The translations under genes and the position numbers were made by a program. Below, piece after piece: positions 1-7,418 of a stretch of 36,875 nucleotides of DNA. Location of the stretch: positions 1 to 36,875 of the IMG/VR virus record IMGVR_UViG_3300046536_000305. One strand, written 5' to 3'. Positions within the stretch are counted from its first letter, which is position 1; the number at the start of each line of letters is the position of its first letter. The DNA is from a virus. The notes beneath the pieces were generated by a model that did not search any database, had not been told where the DNA came from, and was given only the letters and a program-made list of their open reading frames with translations.

Positions 1-1
1 T

Positions 2-886
2 TGGATGGAACTCGGCAACCAGGCGGAATTCCTTGGCGTCATGACCGCCGTCGAAATGCTCTCGACATTCTTTACGCACGACGGCGGCGACACCGGCAAG
101 TGGCGGCTCAAGGGGCACGGCAAGGTCAAGTTTTGGGAGTGGATGGCGACGTGGGCAGTCTGTATCCGCAGCCCTGCCGACCTTGGTTTCGACGGCTCGC
201 GCTATGTCCTGCCGCCGCTCGAACTCGTTGAGCATGTGGTGGAGAGTGATGCCGCGCCAGAAGGACAGCTTTTCACGATCATCGCTCAAAGCCTGACGGA
301 GCGCCGGCAAGCGAAGAAAAGCACGATCGACCAGCGTATCGAGCTTGCAGCGAGCATCGCGAACAGCACCGACGAGCCGGTCATTGTCTGGTGCCACCTG
401 AATGAGGAAAGCGAGCGCCTGACAAAAGCTATTCCCGGCGCCGTCGAAGTGACTGGCTCAATGAAGCCCGAGCAGAAGGAAGCAAACATCATGGCGTTCG
501 TCCATGGCGAGGCGCGGGTGATTGTCAGCAAGCCGTCCATCATGGGTTTCGGATTAAACCTCCAGCACGTCTGCCGGCGCATGGTGTTCGCCAGCATGGA
601 TGACAGTTTCGAGTCCTATTACCAGGCGGTGCGCCGCTGCTATCGGTTTGGGCAGAACTGCCGCGTGCTGGCGCACATCATCACCGCCGATACCGAGGGC
701 GCCGTGAAAGCCAACATCGCCCGCAAGCAGGCGCAGAGCGACGCTATGGCGGCCGAAATGGTGGCCCTGATGCGCGAGATCACCAAGAAACAGATTGAAG
801 GCGCCCGGAGCGGGACCGAGGCTTACCGCCCGATGACCCCGCTTGTCCTTCCGGCATGGATTTTCGATAACGTGGAGGCGGCGTGA
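2..886 (+). CDS. Superfamily 2 (SNF2/DEAD-like) helicase, C-terminal part (5' truncated by window edge)
   Basis: The reading frame is open to the left edge, so only the C-terminal ~294 residues are present. A RecA-like helicase C domain is visible: VIVWCHLNEESERL (helicase motif IV region), then SKPSIMGFGLNLQ (motif V-like) and AVRRCYRFGQ (motif VI; the QxxRxxR arginine-finger class appears here as Q-A-V-R-R-C-Y-R). Phage proteins of this type couple ATP hydrolysis to DNA translocation or remodelling, often in replication or recombination. Its stop overlaps the GTG of the following gene in a GTGA junction, which places it at the head of the visible early operon. The N-terminal Walker A/DEAD half should lie just outside the window. 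The exact sub-family (SNF2-like or DEAD-like) cannot be fixed from this half alone. Confidence 0.88.
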   Translation, partial: WMELGNQAEFLGVMTAVEMLSTFFTHDGGDTGKWRLKGHGKVKFWEWMATWAVCIRSPADLGFDGSRYVLPPLELVEHVVESDAAPEGQLFTIIAQSLTERRQAKKSTIDQRIELAASIANSTDEPVIVWCHLNEESERLTKAIPGAVEVTGSMKPEQKEANIMAFVHGEARVIVSKPSIMGFGLNLQHVCRRMVFASMDDSFESYYQAVRRCYRFGQNCRVLAHIITADTEGAVKANIARKQAQSDAMAAEMVALMREITKKQIEGARSGTEAYRPMTPLVLPAWIFDNVEAA

Positions 887-1581
887 CACCCAGCGCATTC
901 CGTGAATTTGAGAAAACTCTGTTGCCGCCGTTTTCTGATAAGCCACCTGTCTATATATATGCGCTGGTCGATCCGGAGACGGGAGAGATTCGTTACATCG
1001 GCAAGAGCATCCGTCCCGCCGAGCGACTACAAAACCATATGAATGAGCGCTCAAGCTGTCATCGGTCGCACTGGTTGCAGTCCCTGAAGGCGCGCGGCCT
1101 TGTCGCGGACTTGATCATTCTGGAGCGCATCGACGGCGCGTGGCCGTGGCAACACTCCGAACGGCGTTGGATCGCATACGGCCGCCGAAACGGTTGGCGG
1201 CTGACCAACAACACGGATGGCGGCGATGGCGTCGAGGGATTGCCGGAAGAAACGCGAGCCAAGATGGCGTCGGTTTGGACTGGCCGGAAGCATAAGCCCG
1301 AATCCATCGAAAAGATGCTGGCTACCAAGAAGGCAAACGCCTACCGCACCACCGAAGAAACGCGAGCTCGCATGAGCGCGGCGCACACGGGCCGCGAAAT
1401 CACATGGGGTGACAAGTTGAGTGCGTCGCTTCGTCGCCTGTCCGGTGAGCAAGTTGAGGAAATAAAGCGGCGCTTCGCTGCCGGTGATCGGACCACTGAC
1501 TTAGCCAAAGAGTACGGCGTTCACCGGACAACGATAACCAAAATCAAGATGGGAACCTACTATGACAAGTACCGTAATTGA
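883..1581 (+). CDS. GIY-YIG homing endonuclease with NUMOD3-like DNA-binding repeats
   Basis: This 232-residue protein has an N-terminal GIY-YIG nuclease core: VYIYALVDP around residue 23 and IRYIGKS around 36, followed by R48 and a later SERRWIAY segment that could supply the metal-binding Glu. Two short repeats follow (TRAKMASVWTGRKHKPES and TRARMSAAHTGREI), typical of NUMOD3 minor-groove-binding modules. The C-terminus (LSGEQVEEIKRRFAAGD...HRTTITKIK) is a helix-turn-helix for target recognition. The order nuclease-linker-NUMOD-HTH is that of free-standing phage homing endonucleases such as the Seg/I-Tev families. It starts with GTG overlapping the helicase stop and overlaps the next methyltransferase by 20 bases, so it is translated within the operon. 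It is likely a selfish element that cuts related phages lacking it. Confidence 0.9.
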   Translation: MTPSAFREFEKTLLPPFSDKPPVYIYALVDPETGEIRYIGKSIRPAERLQNHMNERSSCHRSHWLQSLKARGLVADLIILERIDGAWPWQHSERRWIAYGRRNGWRLTNNTDGGDGVEGLPEETRAKMASVWTGRKHKPESIEKMLATKKANAYRTTEETRARMSAAHTGREITWGDKLSASLRRLSGEQVEEIKRRFAAGDRTTDLAKEYGVHRTTITKIKMGTYYDKYRN

Positions 1582-2488
1582 CCAGTACATCGCCGACAGA
1601 TTTTCGCTGTTCAACGGGGACTGTGTCGAAGTAATGCGCGCGTTGCCGGCTGACTCGATCGATATGTCGATCTTTTCGCCGCCTTACCTTTCGCTCTATG
1701 TGTATTCGAACTCAGAGCGAGACATGGGAAATGCGCGAACCGACGATGAGTTTTACGAGCACTTCCGATTCGTCATAACGGAGCTGATGAGGATTGTTAA
1801 GCCGGGTCGCTTGGTCGTAGTCGACTGCATGAACGTGCCAGCCATGAAGCAGCGTGATGGCTATATCGGCCTAAAGGACTTCCGAGGCGCTTTGATTCGT
1901 GATTTCACGGCCCAAGGCTTCATTTTCCACGCCGAATTCTGCATGTACAAGGACCCGCTGATTGAGGCAACGCGAACAAAGGCGCTGGGCCTGATGCACA
2001 AGCAATTGTGCAAGGACTCGACAATGAGCCGCGCCGGAATTCCCCAATACCTTCTTGCTTTCCGTAAGCCTGGAGAGAACGCCGAGCCAGTGGCCCATCC
2101 TGGCGGTGTCGACTACTTCGTCGGCGAGAACCCGCCGCTTGAAGGAAACCTGTCGCATGAGCGGTGGCGCCGTTATGCGTCGCCTGTCTGGATGGATATC
2201 AACTTCTCGAACACGCTGAATGTCGTAGCGGCGCGAGAGAACGAAGACGAGCGGCACATCGCACCCTTGGCTCTCGAAGCGATCGAGCGCGCCCTGTGGC
2301 TGTATTCGAACCCCAATGACGTGATTTTCACCCCCTTCCTTGGAATCGGGTCGGAAATTTATACGGCGCTGAAGATGGGGCGGAGAGGGATTGGGTCCGA
2401 ACTCAAGCCGTCATATTTCAGGCTGGCCGTCGAGAACTGCAAGAGCGCAGTACACGACAGCCAGATCGATATGTTCGCAGCCGCCTAA
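1562..2488 (+). CDS. Orphan DNA methyltransferase (N4-cytosine or N6-adenine, SPPY class)
   Basis: The 308-residue protein has catalytic motif IV as SPPY at residues 39-42 and the SAM-binding FxGxG-like motif near the C-terminus (TPFLGIGSEIY, about residue 257), followed by RGIGSELKPSYFRLA. Motif IV preceding motif I is the beta-class circular permutation. SPPY is most typical of N4-cytosine enzymes but also occurs in N6-adenine ones. It transfers a methyl group from SAM to exocyclic amino groups of DNA. No cognate restriction endonuclease is adjacent, so it probably protects phage DNA from host restriction or regulates phage functions. The ATG lies inside the 3' end of the homing endonuclease gene, 20 bases before its stop. 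Confidence 0.88.
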   Translation: MTSTVIDQYIADRFSLFNGDCVEVMRALPADSIDMSIFSPPYLSLYVYSNSERDMGNARTDDEFYEHFRFVITELMRIVKPGRLVVVDCMNVPAMKQRDGYIGLKDFRGALIRDFTAQGFIFHAEFCMYKDPLIEATRTKALGLMHKQLCKDSTMSRAGIPQYLLAFRKPGENAEPVAHPGGVDYFVGENPPLEGNLSHERWRRYASPVWMDINFSNTLNVVAARENEDERHIAPLALEAIERALWLYSNPNDVIFTPFLGIGSEIYTALKMGRRGIGSELKPSYFRLAVENCKSAVHDSQIDMFAAA

Positions 2489-2533
2489 CCCCATCCGCGC
2501 AGCGCGCGAAGCAATCGAACAAGTGAGGACGAT

Positions 2534-3031
2534 ATGAAGTTGATTTTGGACCCGTGCTGCGGCAGTCGAATGTTCTGGTTTGATCGGCAGCACCCGAACG
2601 TTGTGTTTGGCGATCAGCGTCACGAGACGATCACCGTGACTGACCGATCGCACCGCGAAGACGGCACGCGGACTTTGCGCATTGAACCTGACGTGCTGAT
2701 GGACTTCCGCTCGCTGCCGTACCCGGATGGCTCCTTCAAGCTCGTGTCGTTCGATCCGCCGCATCTGGTGCGCGCCGGCCCGCGTAGCTGGCTTGCGGCG
2801 AAGTACGGAAAGCTCGGCGCCGACTGGCGCGAGGACATCCGCAAAGGCTTTGCCGAGTGCTTCCGGGTTCTGGAAGACCACGGCGTTCTGGTTTTCAAAT
2901 GGAATGAGACACAGGTCAAGCTCGACGAAGTGCTTGCGCTCACGCCCGCGAGGCCTCTTTTCGGGCAAGTCAGTGGCCGCAGCGGAATGACGCATTGGCT
3001 CGTATTCATGAAGCAATCGAGGACGATATGA
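2534..3031 (+). CDS. Small class I SAM-dependent methyltransferase (DPPH type)
   Basis: A 165-residue protein. LDPCCGSRMFWFD at residues 4-16 resembles SAM-binding motif I (D-P-x-x-G), and SFDPPHLVRAG is motif IV with DPPH in place of DPPY. The C-terminal half (CFRVLEDHGVLVFKWNE) fits the late strands of the Rossmann-like methyltransferase fold. It is much shorter than a typical modification methylase and has no evident target-recognition domain, so its substrate (DNA base, nucleotide or protein) is uncertain. It starts at ATG after a GAGG ribosome-binding site, 45 bases downstream of the larger methyltransferase. The two adjacent methyltransferases may form a DNA-protection pair. The DPPH variant deserves note because the fourth residue stacks on the target base in DNA methylases. 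Confidence 0.8.
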   Translation: MKLILDPCCGSRMFWFDRQHPNVVFGDQRHETITVTDRSHREDGTRTLRIEPDVLMDFRSLPYPDGSFKLVSFDPPHLVRAGPRSWLAAKYGKLGADWREDIRKGFAECFRVLEDHGVLVFKWNETQVKLDEVLALTPARPLFGQVSGRSGMTHWLVFMKQSRTI

Positions 3032-3492
3032 CACAGAACACTAAAGACGCAGGGGCGAGCACTTGGGCCCAAGGCGTTGAGGCAGTTGCGAAGATGCTGG
3101 ACAAAAAGGCCGACGACTATGCCCGCGAATACGGCTCAGACGATATGGGCTCACTTTCGTTCGGCACAGGCAATCATGCCGAGGCGAAGCGCGATTATCA
3201 CTCGTCGCTGATCGAACTCGCGGAAGAAGTGCGCGCGATGATCGGCTCGGCTCTCGCCCCCACCGCCGAGCAGGCAGAGGGAGAGCTGAGCGGCGACGAG
3301 GCGGAAGAGTTCGCGAGCACCGTCGAGGATTTCGAGGACAACGGCGAGACGTCGACCGACTACGAAACGCTGATGGACTGGGCGCAGCGCGGCCTGCTTG
3401 AGTGCGTCCATTTCAATGTGACCAAGGCCGGAACGGCTGCAATCGCTGCTTTCGACGCCGCCCCTGCTGCATCTACCGGGGAGCAGGCATGA
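3028..3492 (+). CDS. Hypothetical early phage protein (acidic, 154 aa)
   Basis: No family is recognised. The start chosen is the ATG at 3028 (MTQNTKDAGAST), which overlaps the upstream stop as ATGA and has GAGG six bases upstream. A longer in-frame start at 2995 would lie deep in the preceding gene and lacks such a site. The protein is acidic, with an Ala/Glu-rich middle (TAEQAEGELSGDEAEEF) and no membrane segment. The N-terminal half (WAQGVEAVAKMLDKKADDYAREYGSDD) is predicted helical. It is part of the chain of small early genes whose products in such phages often modify host functions, but nothing here assigns one. Confidence 0.7.
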   Translation: MTQNTKDAGASTWAQGVEAVAKMLDKKADDYAREYGSDDMGSLSFGTGNHAEAKRDYHSSLIELAEEVRAMIGSALAPTAEQAEGELSGDEAEEFASTVEDFEDNGETSTDYETLMDWAQRGLLECVHFNVTKAGTAAIAAFDAAPAASTGEQA

Positions 3493-3761
3493 GCAAGCCA
3501 CTTGCCGGAAAGCGCGCCTTCGAAGCTATGGGGCGCCGAGCATCAAGCGCCGGTCTGCCGTTAATCCACAAACGCATGGAGCGGATCGGCTGGCCCATGT
3601 GGGCACGAAGCGCATACGCGCGTGGCTGGATTCAGCAGCCGTCGTCGCAGCAACTGACCGCACGCACTGTCCAGGCGTTCGTTGACAAATCGGTACGCGA
3701 CGGCGTTTCGCTCTCCGTTACCGTTGATCGGTTCCTCGAAGAAATGAAGGATGCCCCTTGA
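3489..3761 (+). CDS. Hypothetical early phage protein (90 aa, basic)
   Basis: The start is the ATG at 3489 (MSKPLAGKRAFEAMGRRASS), overlapping the previous stop as ATGA; an upstream in-frame GTG/ATG extension would only read through the preceding gene in another frame. The protein is basic in its N-terminal half and ends in a helix (TVQAFVDKSVRDGVSLSVTVDRFLEEM). No conserved domain is recognised. Position and translational coupling support it as a real member of the early operon. Confidence 0.62.
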   Translation: MSKPLAGKRAFEAMGRRASSAGLPLIHKRMERIGWPMWARSAYARGWIQQPSSQQLTARTVQAFVDKSVRDGVSLSVTVDRFLEEMKDAP

Positions 3762-4531
3762 CCGCCCCCACAACCATCGACGGAGCGATGATGACAGACG
3801 AACAGATTATCAAAATGTGGTGCGACACACCGACCTCGCTCTTTGGCGGTGAAGTTGAGGATGCCGAGATTATCGCATTCGCCCGCGCCCTGCTATCTGC
3901 AAGCAAACCTGCCGCCGAATTGCCGTTCGACACGCTCAAAACGCTGTGGAAGAACGGCAGCGAAAATCGTGATCTGCTGGAAGGGTCGATGGCTCATGCG
4001 TTCGCGTTGCGCATATTCGCGGCACAGAACGCCGCATCCCCTGCCGCGCCGATCCACGAACCCGCTACCGAGTTTAAAGCAGGAATCTGTGTGGCTCTTC
4101 AGGCTATTACCGCTTGCGACAATGGAGTATTGTGGTCTGAACTGGTTAGGGCATGCGGGACGGATGAAATGCTCTATTACGCCGCGCACGTTGAGCCCGC
4201 TGAATGGGAACTGGCTGGCTTTGCGAAATATGCTCGCGCCGAGCTTGGGAAGAAAAAGCCCGCGAAGCGCGCCTCACCCCCTGATAGCGGGAAGCAAGAG
4301 CCGACCCGCTGGCAAAAAGCACAAATGGCTTTCGGAGGCGGCGAATTGACAGACGCCGCGCCAGCGCAATCGGATAAGCAATTCGCGATCTATCAACTGC
4401 GCATGGCCAATGGATCGTGGATCGACCAGACCGAGCAGAGCTACAAATCTAACATCGAGCAAGGCCACGGAGGTTCGGTGCGCGTGCTCTACGCCATCTC
4501 GCAGACAGCACAACCGGGAGAAAAACGGTGA
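3758..4531 (+). CDS. Hypothetical early phage protein (257 aa)
   Basis: The start used is TTG at 3758, which overlaps the upstream stop as TTGA and has AAGGA about seven bases upstream. ATG codons at 3788 and 3791, with GGAG just before them, are credible alternatives. The N-terminus (TDEQIIKMWCDTPTSLFGGEVEDAEIIAFARALL) resembles the start of variable hypothetical proteins common in beta-proteobacterial phages. The middle is Ala/Lys-rich (AELGKKKPAKRASPPDSGKQEP), and the C-terminus (YQLRMANGSWIDQTEQSY) could be a small separate module. It looks like a mosaic, linker-containing protein, and no biochemical role can be given. Confidence 0.65.
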   Translation: MTAPTTIDGAMMTDEQIIKMWCDTPTSLFGGEVEDAEIIAFARALLSASKPAAELPFDTLKTLWKNGSENRDLLEGSMAHAFALRIFAAQNAASPAAPIHEPATEFKAGICVALQAITACDNGVLWSELVRACGTDEMLYYAAHVEPAEWELAGFAKYARAELGKKKPAKRASPPDSGKQEPTRWQKAQMAFGGGELTDAAPAQSDKQFAIYQLRMANGSWIDQTEQSYKSNIEQGHGGSVRVLYAISQTAQPGEKR

Positions 4532-5727
4532 GCCACAAAGCCGCAATCATTATTTCTCTGCTAGACGAGGCGTTTCGCGTATTGCAGCACGATAGCGACG
4601 AAGGAAAGCCCGAGTATGCGCACCTTCATAGCGTGCTGGGAAAGTCGTTTCGGAGGGTGCTGAAGGACGTTCCTATGGGGCAATCAGAAAGCCTTGTGGC
4701 AGCGCAATCGGGGGAGCCTGTGGCGTTGGACATACATGAGCGCAATGCGCTAAACGAAGCCGTCAAGCTACTGCCGAGTATTTCGGCATTGCGGACGTTA
4801 CGCGCCAAGTTGCTCGCCGCCCCTCAACCATCCCAGCCCGTGGAAGCTGGCGAGCAGATGACCAACGGCGACTTTCATTGTCCCGCTTGTGGTGAGGTAA
4901 TGAAGGGGCCGACTGCTTGCGGATCGTGCCTGTGGGAGGCCGATACGTGCGGCTATAAACCTGCCGTGGTGCTGGACGAACAGACCAATGCGCTTGAAGC
5001 ATGCCGCGCTATCGTCAAATGGTGCGATGAGAATCCGCCGGCGGGTGAGGCGCTGTGGTGCGTCCAACTGGCACGGCGCGCGATTGCGGCGCAATCTGCC
5101 CCGGCTGCGAAAGCTGGCGAACCTACCTACGCAAGCTCGCAGGCGACGAACTGCGCTCAGTGCGGCGAGCACAAACACACGCCGCTGCGCATCGACTGGA
5201 TGGGCGGTTATGTTTGCCTGACGTGCATAGACAAGGAACTCGAAGCGCTCGATCCTGCCGTGGTGCTGGACGATGAGCGGGCGACGTTTGAAGCAGAGTG
5301 GTGGAAAACGATATGGTATGGCGACGACGCCATGCGTCAGATCGGCTGGTGGGCATGGCAAGCCCGCGCCGCATCCCCGCAAGCCACCGTGTACTCGCTG
5401 TTCTCGTCATCCGATCGGCGCAATTTCGGACACCTTGCCCCGCAAGAGTTCGTCAACGCGGTCATTGACGCTGTGCGGGCGCAAGCCACGGCGACGCAGC
5501 CCTGTATCGCGCCTGGCTGTTATCAGTGGGATGGCACCGATTCATGCACGTGTCAGAAGGCCACGGCGATGCAGCCAGCACAGACGGAACGTGCGCTGAC
5601 ATGCGACAGCCGGAAGCGAGGCGAATACGACTGGCTCCGCTGCTGTTCGCCGCGCGACCATACCGGCGAACATTGCTACGTGACCGATTATGACGCGCAA
5701 CCAGCAAGCGGAGTCGACCATGAGTGA
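4528..5727 (+). CDS. Mosaic early phage protein with zinc-ribbon-like Cys pairs (399 aa)
   Basis: It starts at GTG in a GTGA overlap with the previous stop. Several short modules are joined by Ala/Pro/Gln-rich linkers. One Cys cluster (CPACGEVMKGPTACGSC) looks like a zinc ribbon. A second (CAQCGEHKHT...CLTC) is similar. Near the C-terminus are CIAPGCYQWDGTDSCTC and CCSPRDHTGEHC. The phrase PAVVLDE recurs at two places (PAVVLDEQTNALEACR and PAVVLDDERATFEAEWW), indicating internal duplication of a linker-module unit. Such patchwork proteins are frequent in early regions of phages in this host group and evolve by shuffling modules. No enzymatic motif is seen, and zinc binding is inferred only from the Cys spacing. 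Confidence 0.7.
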   Translation: MSHKAAIIISLLDEAFRVLQHDSDEGKPEYAHLHSVLGKSFRRVLKDVPMGQSESLVAAQSGEPVALDIHERNALNEAVKLLPSISALRTLRAKLLAAPQPSQPVEAGEQMTNGDFHCPACGEVMKGPTACGSCLWEADTCGYKPAVVLDEQTNALEACRAIVKWCDENPPAGEALWCVQLARRAIAAQSAPAAKAGEPTYASSQATNCAQCGEHKHTPLRIDWMGGYVCLTCIDKELEALDPAVVLDDERATFEAEWWKTIWYGDDAMRQIGWWAWQARAASPQATVYSLFSSSDRRNFGHLAPQEFVNAVIDAVRAQATATQPCIAPGCYQWDGTDSCTCQKATAMQPAQTERALTCDSRKRGEYDWLRCCSPRDHTGEHCYVTDYDAQPASGVDHE

Positions 5728-5983
5728 CCTGAGATTCACGGTCGCAGAGTTCGAGCGCGCATGCTCCCTGCTGCCAGAGGGAGCGACGTGGGGCGAGCAT
5801 CTGAACGTTGAGATCGTCTTGCACATCGCTGATGCATCTCGCCGCGCTGCGCTGGAGGAAGCGGCGAAGCATGTCGAGACGCTCGGGCTGGTTTTCTTCT
5901 TCGGAGAGCAGGAGTTCGCGAAGACCGGGCGCGCTTGTATCGCCGCCGCTATCCGCGCCCTTGCCGATGGAGACAAAGCATGA
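5720..5983 (+). CDS. Hypothetical early phage protein (87 aa)
   Basis: The start is ATG at 5720 (MSDLRFTVAEFERACSLLPEG), preceded by GGAG at suitable spacing and overlapping the upstream gene by eight bases. The protein is mostly helical. It has a segment (ASRRAALEEAAKHVETLG) and an Ala-rich end (CIAAAIRALADGDKA) typical of short phage proteins of unknown role. No domain is recognised. Confidence 0.65.
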   Translation: MSDLRFTVAEFERACSLLPEGATWGEHLNVEIVLHIADASRRAALEEAAKHVETLGLVFFFGEQEFAKTGRACIAAAIRALADGDKA

Positions 5984-6273
5984 CCCTCTACGCCGTCCAC
6001 GTCCAAGGCCCGGACGACATTATTGCAGCGCCGAGTAAGCGCGAGGCGGAGGTATTGGCTGACAAGCTGAATGTGTTCTTTGCGGAGATCAAGCAGAAAA
6101 GCGGGCCGGCGGCTCCGACCATTGAGGCCGTTGTCATCACATGGCCGGGTGGCGCCCTGAGTCACGTCGTGGCGCTGGCCGAGGACTGGGAAGACCACGC
6201 CAAGTTCATCGGGCCGGTCGACTCGGGGCCCGATCGAGACACGAAGACCGTCGACATGTTTGGAGAAGCTTGA
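5980..6273 (+). CDS. Hypothetical early phage protein (97 aa)
   Basis: The start is ATG at 5980 (MTLYAVHVQGPDDIIAAPSKREAE), overlapping the previous stop as ATGA with GGAGA upstream. It contains a beta-alpha-beta-like pattern: a short strand YAVHVQGPDDIIAA, a helix KREAEVLADKLNVFFAEIKQK, then the strand IEAVVITWPGG. This pattern is frequent in small phage proteins of unknown function. The C-terminus is acidic. Confidence 0.65.
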   Translation: MTLYAVHVQGPDDIIAAPSKREAEVLADKLNVFFAEIKQKSGPAAPTIEAVVITWPGGALSHVVALAEDWEDHAKFIGPVDSGPDRDTKTVDMFGEA

Positions 6274-6530
6274 TGCCTGGTATCGAGGCGATTCACCGCA
6301 CCGTCTACCGATCGCCGTCAAGTCGCCGGTCGTTTCTCACAGCCAAGGCTGCCGCGCGTTCAGAAGCGGCAATGCTTATCAAGCGGAAATACCCGAGCGA
6401 AAGCCCCGAATACGGCGATTACGGAATGATTCACTATCCCGGTTTCCACTGGTCCGAGGACGAACGGCTACAACGCGTCCATGATCGGTTGGTCCGGATG
6501 ATCTTGCGCCGCCTGAAGGAGGCGCAGTGA
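6273..6530 (+). CDS. Hypothetical early phage protein (85 aa, basic)
   Basis: The start is ATG at 6273, sharing one base with the upstream stop (TGATG). The protein begins MPGIEAIHRTVYRSPSSRRSFLT and is rich in Arg/Lys, with several aromatic residues in the middle (YGDYGMIHYPGFHWSED). The short phrase FLTAKAAARSEAAMLIKRKYP suggests a helix-rich nucleic-acid- or protein-binding element, but no family is recognised. Confidence 0.62.
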   Translation: MPGIEAIHRTVYRSPSSRRSFLTAKAAARSEAAMLIKRKYPSESPEYGDYGMIHYPGFHWSEDERLQRVHDRLVRMILRRLKEAQ

Positions 6531-6715
6531 ACCAGATCACCAACCGCCGCGCCTTCATGGAATTCGCCTACGCCTACACCCAAGCCAATCAGCCCACGGC
6601 GCAACTGATCATCGACCTATGCACGTCCTTTTCCCAGATGCTTGCCGATGACTTCGAGGGACGGGTAGCGGTGAATGTCGATGGGATTAACGTGGTAAGG
6701 GAGCCGAGGAAATGA
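6527..6715 (+). CDS. Hypothetical early phage protein (62 aa)
   Basis: It starts at GTG in a GTGA overlap with the previous gene, with GGAGG just upstream. The 62 residues (starting MNQITNRRAFMEFAYAYTQA) include a helical N-terminal half and a short beta-prone end (GRVAVNVDGINVV). No domain is recognised. Confidence 0.6.
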   Translation: MNQITNRRAFMEFAYAYTQANQPTAQLIIDLCTSFSQMLADDFEGRVAVNVDGINVVREPRK

Positions 6716-6912
6716 CGAAATGGACATGCGCTCACGGCTTCGGCTTGAGCGAGACATGCAGACAGTGCGATCTGGTGCGCGCCCGGGAAGTAGTCGCGCG
6801 GTGGGGCGATGAAGTAGACAGTGCGCGCCGACTAATCGGCAATCGAAACCTGTTCAACGAGTTGATGGAAGGCATCGAAGAACTTGGACGAATCGCAGGG
6901 AGGGAGGCATGA
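6712..6912 (+). CDS. Small Cys-containing early phage protein (66 aa)
   Basis: It starts at ATG in an ATGA overlap. The N-terminus carries C6 and a CRQC pair at residues 16-19 with His8 between them (CAHGFGLSETCRQC), a pattern that could bind one zinc ion. The rest is predicted helical (NLFNELMEGIEELGRIAG). It is short enough to act as an adaptor or inhibitor, but no function can be assigned. It directly precedes the HD-hydrolase gene. Confidence 0.6.
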   Translation: MTKWTCAHGFGLSETCRQCDLVRAREVVARWGDEVDSARRLIGNRNLFNELMEGIEELGRIAGREA

Positions 6913-7418
6913 GCATCGCGTTCAAAGCAATGCAGTTTGCGCGAGAGGCGCATAAGAATCAGGTCCGAAAGTACACCGGCAATCCGTATGTCGATCATTT
7001 AGCGGAGGTCGCGGGGATTGTGGCCGCGCTGGGTTGGTTCGACGGCAATACACATCCGACTACGGTAACAGCGGTCGCATGGCTGCACGACTGTGTGGAA
7101 GATCAAGGGGTCTTGGCCGAGACGCTGCGCGAGGAGTTTGGAGAAATCGTCGCTGCGGGCGTTCTGTTGCTATCCGACTTGGAGGCCGGCAATCGAGCTG
7201 AACGCAAAGCCGCGTCTCGCGCTCGATTAGCCGAAGCGCCGGGCTGGGTCCAAACCATCAAGTGCGCCGACCTGATTAGCAACACGTCGAGCATCGTCAA
7301 GCACGATCCGAAGTTCGCAGTGACGTACCTGGAAGAAAAGCGGCTGCTGCTGGATGTGCTGACGAAGGCCGATTCCCGGCTGGTTGAGATTGCGCGGAAA
7401 CAGGCGGAGGGAGCATGA
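6909..7418 (+). CDS. HD-domain hydrolase resembling Mesh1/SpoT-type (p)ppGpp hydrolases
   Basis: This 169-residue single-domain protein matches the length of small alarmone hydrolases. Metal-binding and catalytic residues are in the expected order: H30 in NPYVDHLAEVA, the HD doublet H60-D61 in AWLHDCVED, E64-D65 of the ED pair, and D121 and N125 in KCADLISN. This corresponds to the H, HD, ED, D...N pattern of Mesh1 and the SpoT N-terminal hydrolase (AREAH..., G.PY..H, LHD.VED, K.AD...N). Members remove the 3'-pyrophosphate of (p)ppGpp, and Mesh1 also acts on NADPH. A phage enzyme could lower the stringent-response alarmone during infection; this role is inferred. It is translationally coupled to genes on both sides by ATGA overlaps, directly upstream of xis-int. 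A generic HD nucleotidase activity remains possible. Confidence 0.8.
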   Translation: MSIAFKAMQFAREAHKNQVRKYTGNPYVDHLAEVAGIVAALGWFDGNTHPTTVTAVAWLHDCVEDQGVLAETLREEFGEIVAAGVLLLSDLEAGNRAERKAASRARLAEAPGWVQTIKCADLISNTSSIVKHDPKFAVTYLEEKRLLLDVLTKADSRLVEIARKQAEGA

